Below are positions 43,856 through 54,051 of a stretch of 64,000 nucleotides of DNA, piece after piece. The stretch spans positions 1,116,001 through 1,180,000 of the forward strand of contig JASJOG010000018.1 in assembly GCA_030142905.1 (NCBI GenBank), read 5' to 3'. Origin of the DNA: Heliopora coerulea. Lineage: Eukaryota; Cnidaria; Anthozoa; Scleralcyonacea; Helioporidae. Both the position numbers and the translations under genes were made by a program. Numbering within the stretch: the first letter of the stretch is position 1; the number at the start of each line of letters is the position of its first letter. Under the pieces are notes generated by a model that saw only the letters and a list, made by a program, of their open reading frames with translations, ran no database searches and was not told where the DNA came from.

Positions 43856-44208
43856 GTAGTAAAAGTAGCGCACCCGTAAACGTGGAACCCGCGTGTGGGT
43901 GGGAATCTGCAGAGACTCTCTTACCGTGAACTCGTCCCCTTGAGGCGGTAGGGGAGGAGAGCAGAGACGGGGTTTCCTTTAGCTGGCTTGTTTGATCATT
44001 TTTTAACGGTCTTATACCAGACAAATTTCAAATTGTACTTGGTCGCTTGATTTGTCGATTTATTATGAATGAAATCTCAAAGAACAAACGTGGGTCGCGT
44101 AAGACCCTATTCGCTGGCTAAGAGTTAAGGTTGGTGAGGCAATGTTCAAGAAATACCTCGTGTAAGCAACAACCTCTTCATCACGGCTCCATTAAAACAC
44201 TGATAAAA

Positions 44209-44279
44209 CTGCAATAATAGCTGTCTTACCATTACCAGAGTTATCTACTTTGGTAATGGTAAGACAGTTATTGTCGCAG
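44209..44279. repeat. Near-perfect 29 bp hairpin
   Basis: CTGCAATAATAGCTGTCTTA and the following CCATTACCA pair with TGGTAATGG and TAAGACAGTTATTGTCGCAG, with a 12-13 bp loop. Only three or so mismatches occur in the stem, so this is young compared with the surrounding repeats. Element type unknown. Confidence 0.8.
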
Positions 44280-44439
44280 TATTAATAACTCTTAATACTA
44301 CTTATCGGAGTATGTTTCTTGCTATGTTTTACACTCGTAACTTCGATGTTCAATTTGTCCGTAACTAAGGAAATTATTAACACATATATCGTAAAAAAGG
44401 TGTCATTGTACGTGAAGAGGTTATATAACGGTTAGTTGA

Positions 44440-45138
44440 GGATCTACTTCTATGTTCTCAATGATCTGGCCAGCATCCAGCTGCTTTTTGACTTCATTGG
44501 CGTACTACCTCACAAACGTCGTCTTCGCAAACTGCGAAGATCTGTTTTTTGTCAGATCGAGTGGCTGAAACTGGTGCTTCATGTTTGCAGGTACTGAAGT
44601 GCACTCCACACTAACTCCACACTTAATCTTCTAAGCTTGTTCTTGACTTTATGTGTCGTTGGGGCTTTGAATTCGTCCCCTACAAGTAATGCCCTTTAGT
44701 TGACTGGTAGTCGAACAAGACTTCATGGACAAACTGTAGCGTCTCAATTTCGTTTGGCCATGCAGTACTTCGGGTTGTGAGTAACACGAAGAGTTGTGTA
44801 AATTCAAACCCTTTTGGTTGGTTCTGAACAATGTTGCCCTTATACATATCTACATTGGCGGGAATTCCCCAGAAAGAATAACAGCAAATGCCATCGTGAC
44901 GTTTCTTTAACCCGACGAGTATTTCATAGGAAAATGTTTCCCATGCTTTGACGTTGGCATTTTTCCACCTAGTACTTATATAACTGTTGGACGTTCGGTC
45001 AGCAATAAATATCACTGGCTGAATCGAAAGTATCATCACCTTTTCTAAGATGTCCTTCAAATGTCCGATGCAACTTTCGGTATAAAACACTAACGGCACA
45101 AGAGCTAGGGTGTGTGCTGGTTCCTGCTCGACGGTCAA
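44440..45138 (-). pseudogene. pogo/CENP-B-like DDE transposase remnant
   Basis: Minus-strand segments match the catalytic part of pogo-type transposases. YKGNIVQNQPKGFEF and WPNEIETLQFVHEVL correspond to YxGKTxxxxPKFEFP and HWxNE...YV. GDEFKAPTTHKVKNKLRRL corresponds to the DxFxGQ segment, and VPANMKHQFQPLDLTKNRSS to IPANxTxxxQPLDxxxNK. Frameshifts and stops separate the blocks, so it is dead. No host-gene context is seen. Confidence 0.72.
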
Positions 45139-45204
45139 AATTTAGCCATCTATAAACTTAGAGAAGGTTGGCCGGCAGCGACGCAGTGATACCTTTGTAA
45201 CTGG

Positions 45205-46399
45205 CAGGCCCGCCCTGAGGGGGGGGCAACTGGGGCAGTTTGCGCCGGGCCCCAACCTCAAGAGGGGCCCCAGGCAATGGCGTAGCCAGAGGGAGGCTGG
45301 GAGGCTGTCGCCCCCCCCCCCCCAAGCCCCCTCGCAGAACTGTTTGTCGGAAAATTTCTGTGTTCAGTCGGAAAATTTGGGTTGTCGGGAAAGCTGATGG
45401 TTCAAAAGAAATTAACTGTCTAGAAATTGTAATTTAATTGCAATTCAAGTCAAACACTCAGTAAAATTCTAATAATGACTCTGATGACTCAATATCTGCA
45501 CTACTCACACTATTTACATCATTTGCCATTTGCGAATTTTCGCTATTTTGACATATGACATTCGCCAGCTATTTGTGCATAATCCCCGTCGCCCGTTCGC
45601 TGTTTCTTGATGAAATATGAGACTACAAGCATCACTGTAATTATCACCTTTATCAGATATTCGCCCAGAAGTATTTTAAAATTTGTCGCTGTATGTCTTG
45701 ATATTGACCTTAGCAGAAAATATTCTGGAAACTGGTAAGTAAATATAGATATGATGATGATCAATGGACGGTCAATGATGCATGAAGTCTAGTTTACAAT
45801 TTAGCAATTTGCCACAATCTTCATTACTTACTTATACCCTTTGGCTTTTAGCCACAATTATTAACAGGTACTAATGTATATGGTAAACATGTTCAGCGGC
45901 TTATGATTATGCCTATATGTAGCTATTTCTACGAACATACGACCACGCACATTTACAAACATTCGACCACGCCAAACATTGATTTGTCGGAAAATTTGAA
46001 TGCTTGCCCCCCCCCCCCCCCGCCCCAAGAAAAAATCCTAGCTACGCCACTGGCCCCAGGCCCCAAGTGCAAGAAGGGCTCCAGGCACAAGTTCAAGAGG
46101 CTCCCTCGGCATACTGGTAAATTTATTTCTCTTACGTTTCAAATGAAAAACAAATAACTGAATAAGATCCGCTACTTTCGTTTAATCGAACCTGTTTGTT
46201 TATTCATTTGACGCTGGGCCCTTACACATCTAGCTAAAGCACGACACACGAACTTATCCAATAGTTATCTTCAGGCTCTCCAGTAAAGAATGCGAGGAAA
46301 GCGTTATTGTCAAGAGCAATATCGACCAAAATAATTTTTTAAGGAGGTCCCCAAATTTCTATTTTGCCCTAGGCCACACCAAGACTCTAGGCGGGCCTG
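45205..46399. mobile_element. Outer hAT-like non-autonomous element, CAGGCCCGCC ends
   Basis: The left end CAGGCCCGCC (45205-45214) and right end GGCGGGCCTG (46390-46399) are perfect reverse complements. The flanking 8-mers GTAACTGG and ATAACTGT share six central bases, a decayed target duplication. The inside is rich in GGGGCCCC blocks and is interrupted by the element at 45275-46052. Confidence 0.65.
45275..46052. mobile_element. hAT-type MITE with perfect 8 bp target duplication, nested
   Basis: This 778 bp element is flanked by GCCCCAGG (45267-45274 and 46053-46060). The left end is CAATGGCGTAGCCAG and the right end in reverse is CAGTGGCGTAGCTAG. Both ends carry poly-C/poly-G blocks (C14 at 45311, C15 at 46007) followed by TTGTCGGAAAATTT. 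Short CA..TG ends and an 8 bp duplication define the hAT superfamily. No transposase is encoded. Confidence 0.88.
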
Positions 46400-46887
46400 A
46401 TAACTGTGGGGTGTATGAGAGTGATTCACCTGATTTTCGAAATAGAAAAATACCGGAAATTTAATTTGTATATTAGGGAGGCTTAAACCTACCCATCCCA
46501 GTTATCATTTTCTGCTTTAGATTTTAAAGAAAGATGTGTTTCTGTACAAGGACTTATCTTTAATATCCTCAATTGTTTGAACACAGTTGTTAGTGCTATG
46601 TCAGTCTCTGTTAACACAACATCCTTAGAAGGTTTGAAATAAATCCATTAGAATTTAGTATCTACAAATCAAAGTCATAAAAATATTCAAATATCAAATG
46701 CATGTTTTGTCCGATAAATTAAGTCAATGATGTTATAACTGATATTTACTGCAGTTCATCCCCTCGCCCACCGCGCGAAGCGCGGTGCGAGGGTACTAAT
46801 CTCGACGTGCGTGGAGTCCTTTTACACGTGTGGTGACTAGGGAGAAAAATTTTCGAGGTTTTTGAATAATTTATGTCGTTTATGTCG

Positions 46888-46913
46888 GTATATATATATA
46901 TATATATATATAT
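46888..46913. repeat. (AT)n microsatellite
   Basis: About 26 bp of TA dinucleotides. A small GC-rich palindrome (GCGCGAAGCGC) lies 110 bp to the left. Confidence 0.9.
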
Positions 46914-47299
46914 AGGTATATATTCATGGATTCCGGTCACTCAAGTATGCCGTGTGTAAGCTCGGGGACTGGTATGTTGTTGACCAAACATTACTTAGGT
47001 TACTTAGATCCGTATTCAAGCAAATCAATTTGGTCTCGTTCTTTTTTCCCTTGTGTGGATCTCTAGCAAGTTGTTTACATCATTTGAACACTGAAGGCAG
47101 TAAATGATTTAAGACCGGCAAAGGAAATGGCTTTCTAGATACCTGCGGCTGGTTTCGCTTTTGAGGGCCACCTCAGTAACTGGACAATTTATGACTTGAA
47201 AGAGCAGTCCTCAAAGTTAGCTCCTTGGAACATACATTTGTCAACTGTTCACTTTTTGCAGCAACGCTTTGTCTTGGTTCTTTCTGGTTTATATGAACA

Positions 47300-48420
47300 A
47301 AAGACGTAAGGGAACTCGCTTGCTGTCAGGACATTTGCTTAGTGACTAAGTGTATTAAAACGACATTCCTCGCTGAAGTTGAATAGATGCCGATTTGTAT
47401 AAATCTTGGGACTTTTCACATTCTGGTAACCACTTACCTGAGCTACACAATCACAGGTACGTCTGAATCGAGTAGCTTTGAAGTACAAGTTCTGCGAACG
47501 GAATTGTTTTGAGCAGCTTTCAAAAGTAGCTTCCCGACTTCATTCTACCCTAAGGGAGACTTCTTGTACCAAATATTATCGCCTGGATTTTGTTGGTGTT
47601 TATTGGTAAAGTAGAATGAAGATTCTGGTTCATCCATCTCTGTAGGATGATTACTTTTGAACATTTTGCAGTATTTAACCGGACAGCGTTCATGGTCAAT
47701 TGTTTGAGAAGTGGGATAGCACACTCATCGTCCATACGAGTTTTCCAGGCCATGACAGTCTTTGGATGCTTTCTCCGCTTTCCACACAAAGATTTCATCG
47801 CCTCAATCAGGATTTTTTCCCTATGAAATGTCGCCCTACTGATGACGTTAGGATATATTTTTGGCTCGAAACAAAAATGCAAGGTAAACAGCCACCAGGT
47901 AACTCGCTGCAAAGCTACTTGTTTTTGGTCACCAAATTATCCTTCGGCAAAACAGTTGTCCGCTCCAGTCTTTCTCACTTCGAGAGTAATTTGTGCATGA
48001 TGACCTTTACCGTATTCGACCAGTAATGCTTTCATCAGGATTTTAAAACCTCTCAAGAAAGTTTAAAGTCGTCTTTGTGTAAATTTACCGTGGAACCCTA
48101 TGAACTTAGGTGCCACTGAATACTTAGTTGAAAATACGCAAGAGTTGCAGGTTTTTACGCCATTTTTCTTTTTTATTGATGTTTTACCGTGGAAAAAGTA
48201 CGTCTTTTACTTCCCTCTTCTCGTTGTTCTTTCGACAAAACTTGCACAAGGTTTGCTTGTCGTATTTTGTTTTATGTTTTGTATTTTCCGATTTTTGGTC
48301 AGCGATAAAAATGGAGAACTCCTTCATGTTTTCTTTGTTTATTTCGTCGGTTTCGTAATTCGTTTCATCTTCGTCAACAAAGTGTTGTACCTGCGGATGA
48401 ATACTTAGCATAAATCTTGT
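47300..48420 (-). pseudogene. Crypton-type tyrosine recombinase (DUF3504) remnant
   Basis: In minus-strand order, QKSENTKHKTKYDKQTLCKF (N-terminal SAM-like part, 48260-48330) is followed by LQRVTWWLFTLHFCFE (47865-47912). Then come ERCPVKYCKMFKSNHPTEMD and NKHQQNPGDNIWYKKSPLG (47550-47700), and after a stop NEVGKLLLKAA, NNSVRRTCTSKLLDSDVP, and AQVSGYQNVKSPKIY (47370-47530). These follow the known order of cnidarian DUF3504/Crypton recombinases, including the HSVRKT box (here NSVRRT) and SGH box (here SGY). Stops and shifts show it is inactive. Confidence 0.8.
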
Positions 48421-49176
48421 TCATAGCACTTCTAATAAACATTTTTAACTAACTTTGAGATAATATAGAATTTATCAGTTTTGTAAGACAAAAATATCAA
48501 AAAAAAAATTTCACTCATGAGCTGTCCGTGATGATGATATCCGACCGGTAATCTTTGAGAATGATCCAATTTTAAGACCGAAAGCCCGGCTATCTAATAA
48601 AAAAATCTTTCTTTAAAGCAAAATGAGTGAAAAGTTTGATTGGAAAACGACTCGAAATATCTCAAGATCGCAATTAATGCAGGGTCTTGCTATGAACAAC
48701 CATTGATAAGCAGTAGAATTGTCAGAATGGATCTCTTATCATTTATTAAATCGTTAAAGGTTATTCTCACCAAACGCTTTGTTTTAATAAAACAGAATAG
48801 AAGTTTTAAACGTAAATATGACGACAAGGAGTTTAAATGTAAAATAATTTCCAGTTTGGGTTGTTAATATTTGTAGCCAAATATTGTGATTTCTTTATTG
48901 CATTACCACTTCCAGTTATAGTAAGGACGATTTGTCTTTTTGACAATTTTGAAAAATCATCAATGTTACTTGGATTCTCGAGAGATGTATTGGAAGGGTG
49001 GGCGAGGGTTTGTTGCGTACACGTATTACTAGTATAGTCATTACAATAAAAGTTGAGTTTAAATGTATTTGAAAAGTCCAAAACTCACTATCGGTATATA
49101 TCCATTTGTGTATTACAGGGCTATGTAAACTTAAAGATGTTTAACTAAATCATTTTTATCTTAAATCTCAAGTATT

Positions 49177-49467
49177 AAAATCTCAAATGTCCAGATATTT
49201 TTTGAGACCGGGATCTGTAGCGAAAAATGCAACATTAGGCCACCCGGCTGGGAATCGAACCCGCAACCTCGGGAACCTAGTGCGATACTCTGCCAACTGA
49301 GCTACGGAGGCCGTTGCCGAGAGTATGGCCACGAGTTCAATACATACAAAGCATCGCACTAGATTCGCTAGGTCGCGGGTTCGATTCCCAATCGAATAGC
49401 CTAATGTTACATTTTTTGCAACAGGTCCCGGTTGGGTGTCAGAAAATATCTAGACACTCGAGATTTT
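49177..49467. mobile_element. Palindromic (head-to-head) tRNA-derived SINE
   Basis: The left arm on the minus strand has a tRNA-like unit (49239-49311). It carries the A-box region GTAGCTCAGTTGGCAGAGT, B box GGGTTCGATTCCC and acceptor arms GCCTCCG / GGGTGGC with mismatches. The right arm (about 49340-49467, plus) repeats GCACTAGATTCGCTAGG, TCGCGGGTTCGATTCCCAA and the body GCCTAATGTTACATTTTTTG. Outer ends AAAATCTC and GAGATTTT are complementary. The whole is a ~290 bp foldback. Confidence 0.78.
49239..49311 (-). repeat. tRNA-like head of the palindromic SINE (tRNA pseudogene)
   Basis: This is 73 nt with good D- and T-arm sequences. Two base pairs of the anticodon stem fail (TCGCA / CCCGA). 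The nominal anticodon is AGG. It is flanked by SINE body, so it is not called as a tRNA gene. Confidence 0.7.
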
Positions 49468-51090
49468 GCTCCTTCTAAAATTATCAACTTAACAGTTAGC
49501 GGTCGAGTGTAAATGCCATAATGTTCTATGGAATGTGACAACCAAAGCGGCTGGTTTTCACAAAATTTTGTCACCTCGTTTCAGCAGCTAGAAAAAAACC
49601 CCACTTGTTAATAGATCTCGATGGTGTCTAACGAGAATTAATACAATTAAATTAAATTAAATTGAATATCTTATTTTCTTTTATGTCTGGATCTCACCAC
49701 TCTTTTGTTTTAGCAGCTTTACCTATTTGTATTTTGCCAGATGTTCATGGTTTTTACCTCCTTTGTTTTTTCGTGTTATCTATGTTGGGGGTGTGCCTCC
49801 CCTCCACATATCACCACTAGCTACGTCCCTGGCCGTGGTCGACAATCAGTGCTTTCACAGTTCAAATTTTAATCATGTTTCTGTGGACGCGTAGAAATTG
49901 CAGAAACCTTGAGTCAAGGTCGAGAAGAGTAGGAGGTCGGTCTCCAGGCTTTACTGGAATGCTAGAAAAAATATGTGTTTCAGAGACGGCTAGTAGTTTG
50001 ATATTTTTTTGTAGTGCTTCTTAAAATTTCTGGCAATACTTTCGTTCAGATTTGAGATTTCTGACAAAATGCTCCCATGGTATCACATTACCATGTTCAG
50101 TAGCATATTTACACACTTATCTCCCTTTGCTCCGCCTGGTTAATGTGCGTTACTTCTTCGGTTCGTTCTTTTTTTCCATTTGTCGACCGTTTGATCTGTC
50201 GTCGTGGATTCGATCACGGATAGATCAATCATAGCATTAACGATGCCATGAAACACCTCTGAGTCAAGTTAAAACTGTACTAAACTGGGAATGTACTTAG
50301 GATAGAAGGAACGTCAATTTTGGATTTTTCTAAGACTCTCGAGAAATATTGGCGAATCGACATCCAGTATTGGCGAAGAGCTCTGCTGTTTACATCGTTT
50401 TACTGTTTCTTCATTTCTCCTAAGATGTAGGTCACCAAGTGTGCCATCGATCAAGGATTGTTTATTATACTGAAATACTACAAACGTATTTTTAATACGG
50501 TTCGTTACCAATTCATTTTGCATAAACTTTTGCGAAAATGTCATTTTGGCTTAATTCTAATTTCGCCATAACTTGACTTTGAAGACAAGTGATAAAATAG
50601 TAATATGAATGTTGATTAACTGACCTTTTGGACTGCGGATAACAGCTGTAAAAACGCTTTTCTAGAGCACATAACAAGACAGAATGAAATCTCCAATGAA
50701 ATATAAAGTATAAGCTGATGAAATTTTGATATACCCTATAATGGTATTTGGTAATTGCCATCAACGCGATCGTAAATATTTGTTACATAAAGAAGCTTGT
50801 TTTGGTGTTCCTTTTATACTTTGAACGATATATAAAAAAACTTATTAAATGTAACAAAATTCGTCATTGTGTTTCTCTGTGTCCGTCTGGGTACTACATG
50901 TCCACCACTGCATGTCCATCGTTACACCCTGCCTCGACCGAACGCAACAGAGGCGCAATTTCATGTCGATTTGTTAATTTCAATAAGAATAACATGCTTA
51001 ATATTACCACAAATTGTGAAGGAAATTTAATAAAGGAAATTTTAGAATTTTTGAGGGAAATTTTGCATTGAAAAAGAAAAAACCAGTACA

Positions 51091-52305
51091 CAGTGGCGGA
51101 TTAAGACATTCGTGGGCCCTGTAGATTCCAGCTTGATTCGCTCTCTTTTTAGCGCTTCAGCTTTAAATGTCATCTATGAGATTTTTATAGCTATATTGAA
51201 TGTGAACAGCAATTACGTAAGCGAATCGGTAAAGTTATACTAGAAGTCAAGAACAAGCAAAACAGTGCTACAGTGCTACTCTGCCCTTAGTAACACGTAC
51301 ATTAGTGAATATTAGTGATATTACCCATAGGGAGGTCGGATTACTGCATAATGATGTTCATTCTACAGTTTTACTATGTGTATTTTCTTTATGGCAAAAG
51401 AACTGATCATATCATTAACTGGGATTGAACGTATCAACTCCGATTCTATAGATAGGAGTGAGGGTGGCAACAAACTCGACTGACCCATAGTTGAGCTCTA
51501 CTAGTCCTTGATACGTTTCAATACGGAGCAAGATAAGTGAAGGAAAATGATCATGCGGAAAATATAAAGATCATGCATAATGTATTTTGAAAATAGTTCC
51601 TACCATCAAGTGGGAAAAAAGAAGAAAGCCAATATGGCCGCCAGATGAATCGATCAGTGTCAGTCATGGCTCACCTGCGCAGTTTTTTCAGTCTCATACC
51701 TTTTAACATGTTTGTGCATTTTTTAATTTTTTTTTTTTTGTTACGGTTTCTTTGTTTAAAAACATTTACATAAATATATATATATTAGCATAATGATAGT
51801 GACATACTTAACTCCTTCGAGGAGGGGAGCTCTCCCTTTGACGAGTAAAATCGCCTGGCGTTAGCCAGAGTAAAATAATAGAAGATTAGAATTAATAATA
51901 ATTAATAACAGAAAGAATAGAATTAAGAATTGAGTCATTTGGACGTATTATTTGACTGTCGATCAAAAGTATGGTGTCCTGTTTCAGTCAAAGTTTGAAA
52001 AATCGCAAAAGGTAATGCTTAGTTATTCGGAAACAGTCTTTCTTTTGTATTTCTCACGGAAATACATTATGAATCCTTTCATTCCTTTTAGCTCTGTTTG
52101 AATACTATTATAGTCTTTACTTGTAATAGTTTACACCGGCTAAAACGCATGTAAGACTTGCAAGCTATAAAGTACAAATCCCTCAAGAATAAATGTGTCG
52201 GTATTTAGTCAATAAAAAATAGAAAATAAAACATAGCCACACAGACAAACATCTTCGTGGGCCCTTGGCACATGCCTATAGTGCCTATTGGTTAATCCAC
52301 CACGG
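51091..52305. mobile_element. hAT-type non-autonomous element with 8 bp target duplication
   Basis: This 1215 bp element is flanked by CCAGTACA (51083-51090 and 52306-52313). The left end is CAGTGGCGGATTAAG and the right end in reverse is CCGTGGTGGATTAAC. A GTGGGCCC / GGGCCCAC pair lies inside both ends. It contains one copy of the ~100 bp dispersed repeat (51807-51890) and an AT-rich core. No transposase is recognised. Confidence 0.82.
51807..51890 (+). repeat. Dispersed ~100 bp repeat, opposite orientation
   Basis: CTTAACTCCTTCGAGGAGGG, TCTCCCTTTGACGAGTAAAA and TCGCCTGGCGTTAGCCAGAG followed by TAAAATAATAGAAG match the units at 8765 and 15603 in reverse. This copy looks closest to a consensus. 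Confidence 0.65.
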
Positions 52306-52974
52306 CCAGTACACTGAAAAGAAGAAATTTCATTCTCACAAAGTGGCAGCATTGCTGGCGTGTGAAAGTTGTCAGTAAGCCTGAAGGTAACTGGCCAGTG
52401 TAAAGTGTTGGCCAAAACTGATCCGACTTGGAATTAGTTATGTTGCAATAGATGATTGTCACTTGATCCCCACAGACACAAATGACAAAGGGCGTGAAGG
52501 TCATATTGATGTACTTAAGAATAGCATCTAATAAACCCCTTTTTCCAAACCAAGGCCGGACATTTTCGTCGAAAACATGGAGCGTTTCGTTCATGTCATA
52601 CATCAGTTATACAGTCACGGCTCAGTGCCCTTCAAAATCGATTGTGCCACTGGAAAAACTCACTAATGACTAACTACACTCTTTTCAGTATCCAAAGAGT
52701 AAAATTTTGAAAGAAGTAGTCGTGTCGCGTAGTTTTCAGCCCTCCTTGTTCTACCCACTCATAATAAAATGCTTCCCGACGCCCCTGTAAACCATCCATA
52801 CTTTTCCGATACTCCGCAATCTATGACTAATGGTGAACGTCCCATTGCTAGACGAGAACTTCAAGAAATCCGGAGGGGCGGACCCAGAATTTTGAGGAGG
52901 AGGCACAAAATTTTTTTACAAATACATGCCACTTTGTGGAGTTTCAGTGGAAGAAACTTGATGCTTACTTGGGC

Positions 52975-54048
52975 TATATTATTCGTTATGTACGTCAACG
53001 ACTTACCTCAATGTCTTAGGTACTGTAAGACCATCCTTTATGTTGATGATACTTTAATTTATTATTCTGCTAAATCGGCCCAGGACGTCGAGACCTACCT
53101 GAATAAGGATCTAATATCTGCTTCGCATTGGTTACAGTTAAATCCGCTCACCCTGAATTGCTCTAAATCGAAATTCCTTTTATTTGGGAGCAAGCGTCGC
53201 CTAAAGTCGATAGGTCCTGTCTCTATTCTAATAAATGAACGTTCCCTTGAAGAAGCTAGTTCGTTCAAATACTTGGGTGTAACACTCTGTGAAGACATGT
53301 CGTGGGGTGATCACATCAAAAATATCTTGAGCAAGACAAACCAGCGACTCGAACTTCTTAGGAGAATAAAGACTTTTCTGCCATTACAAGCTCGGCTGAC
53401 ATTTTATCATTCCATTATTCTCCCAATTTTTGACAATAGTGACATTATTTGGGGTGACAAAAATAATACTAAATTAATGAACGATCTTCAAGTCCAACAA
53501 AATAAGGCAGCGAAAATGATCTTGGATAAAGAAAAATATTCTTCTGCTACAGCAGCCCTTGAGACATTAAAATGGAAACGTTTAGATCAAAGACGACTTT
53601 TGCACCGATGTGTTTTTATCTTCAAATGTTTGTATCAAATTGTTGATTTTAGTTTTGATCTTAAACATAATACTGTTATCCACAGTTACAATACCCATCC
53701 GCGTGATAATCTGCACCTTCCTCCTGCCAGAACAAACTGGGAAAAACAGAAATTATCATACCAGGCAGCAATTGATTTTAATAATCTTACTTCTGATATA
53801 CAGAAAACTAAATCGATTTTATTATTTAAAAAGAAAGTTGATCTTTCTTTATAATATTCTGTATATTCGGTTGACATCATTGGGTTCTCGATATTTATTG
53901 TATTCTTATTCTAGTTAAGTTTTATTCTGCTCGTGACTGTATGTTGTAGTTTTTATCTTTTATCTCTATACAGGGCCGTTCTGAAAACCACTTTTGTGAT
54001 GAACGCACCCAGTTAAAAGATGATGATGATGATGATGATGATGATTAT
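52975..54048 (+). mobile_element. 5'-truncated non-LTR retrotransposon (CR1/L2/jockey-like) with (GAT)n tail
   Basis: The open frame to 53854 holds the RT from motif 4 onward: LFVMYVNDLPQCLRYCKTIL, YVDDTLIYY (catalytic YxDD intact, 53045), and LNCSKSKFLLFGSKRRLK. It goes on with [20 protein letters not shown] and LTFYHSIILPIFDNSDIIWG, then LHLPPARTNWEKQKLSYQAA and the normal C-terminal end (FNNLTSDIQKTKSILLFKKK, VDLSL). The 3' UTR ends in GAT repeats (54018-54045), a hallmark of CR1/L2-type insertions. The frame is open for about 290 codons, so this copy is relatively young, but the 5' half is missing. Confidence 0.9.
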
Positions 54049-54051
54049 TAT
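54018..54051. repeat. (GAT)n (TTA)n tail
   Basis: Eight or so GAT units pass into TTA units at the 3' end of the LINE. Confidence 0.92.

Noticed and set aside
49239..49311. tRNA gene with good A and B boxes (minus strand)
   Set aside because: The anticodon stem has mismatches and the unit is embedded in a palindromic SINE with a second copy 40 bp away.
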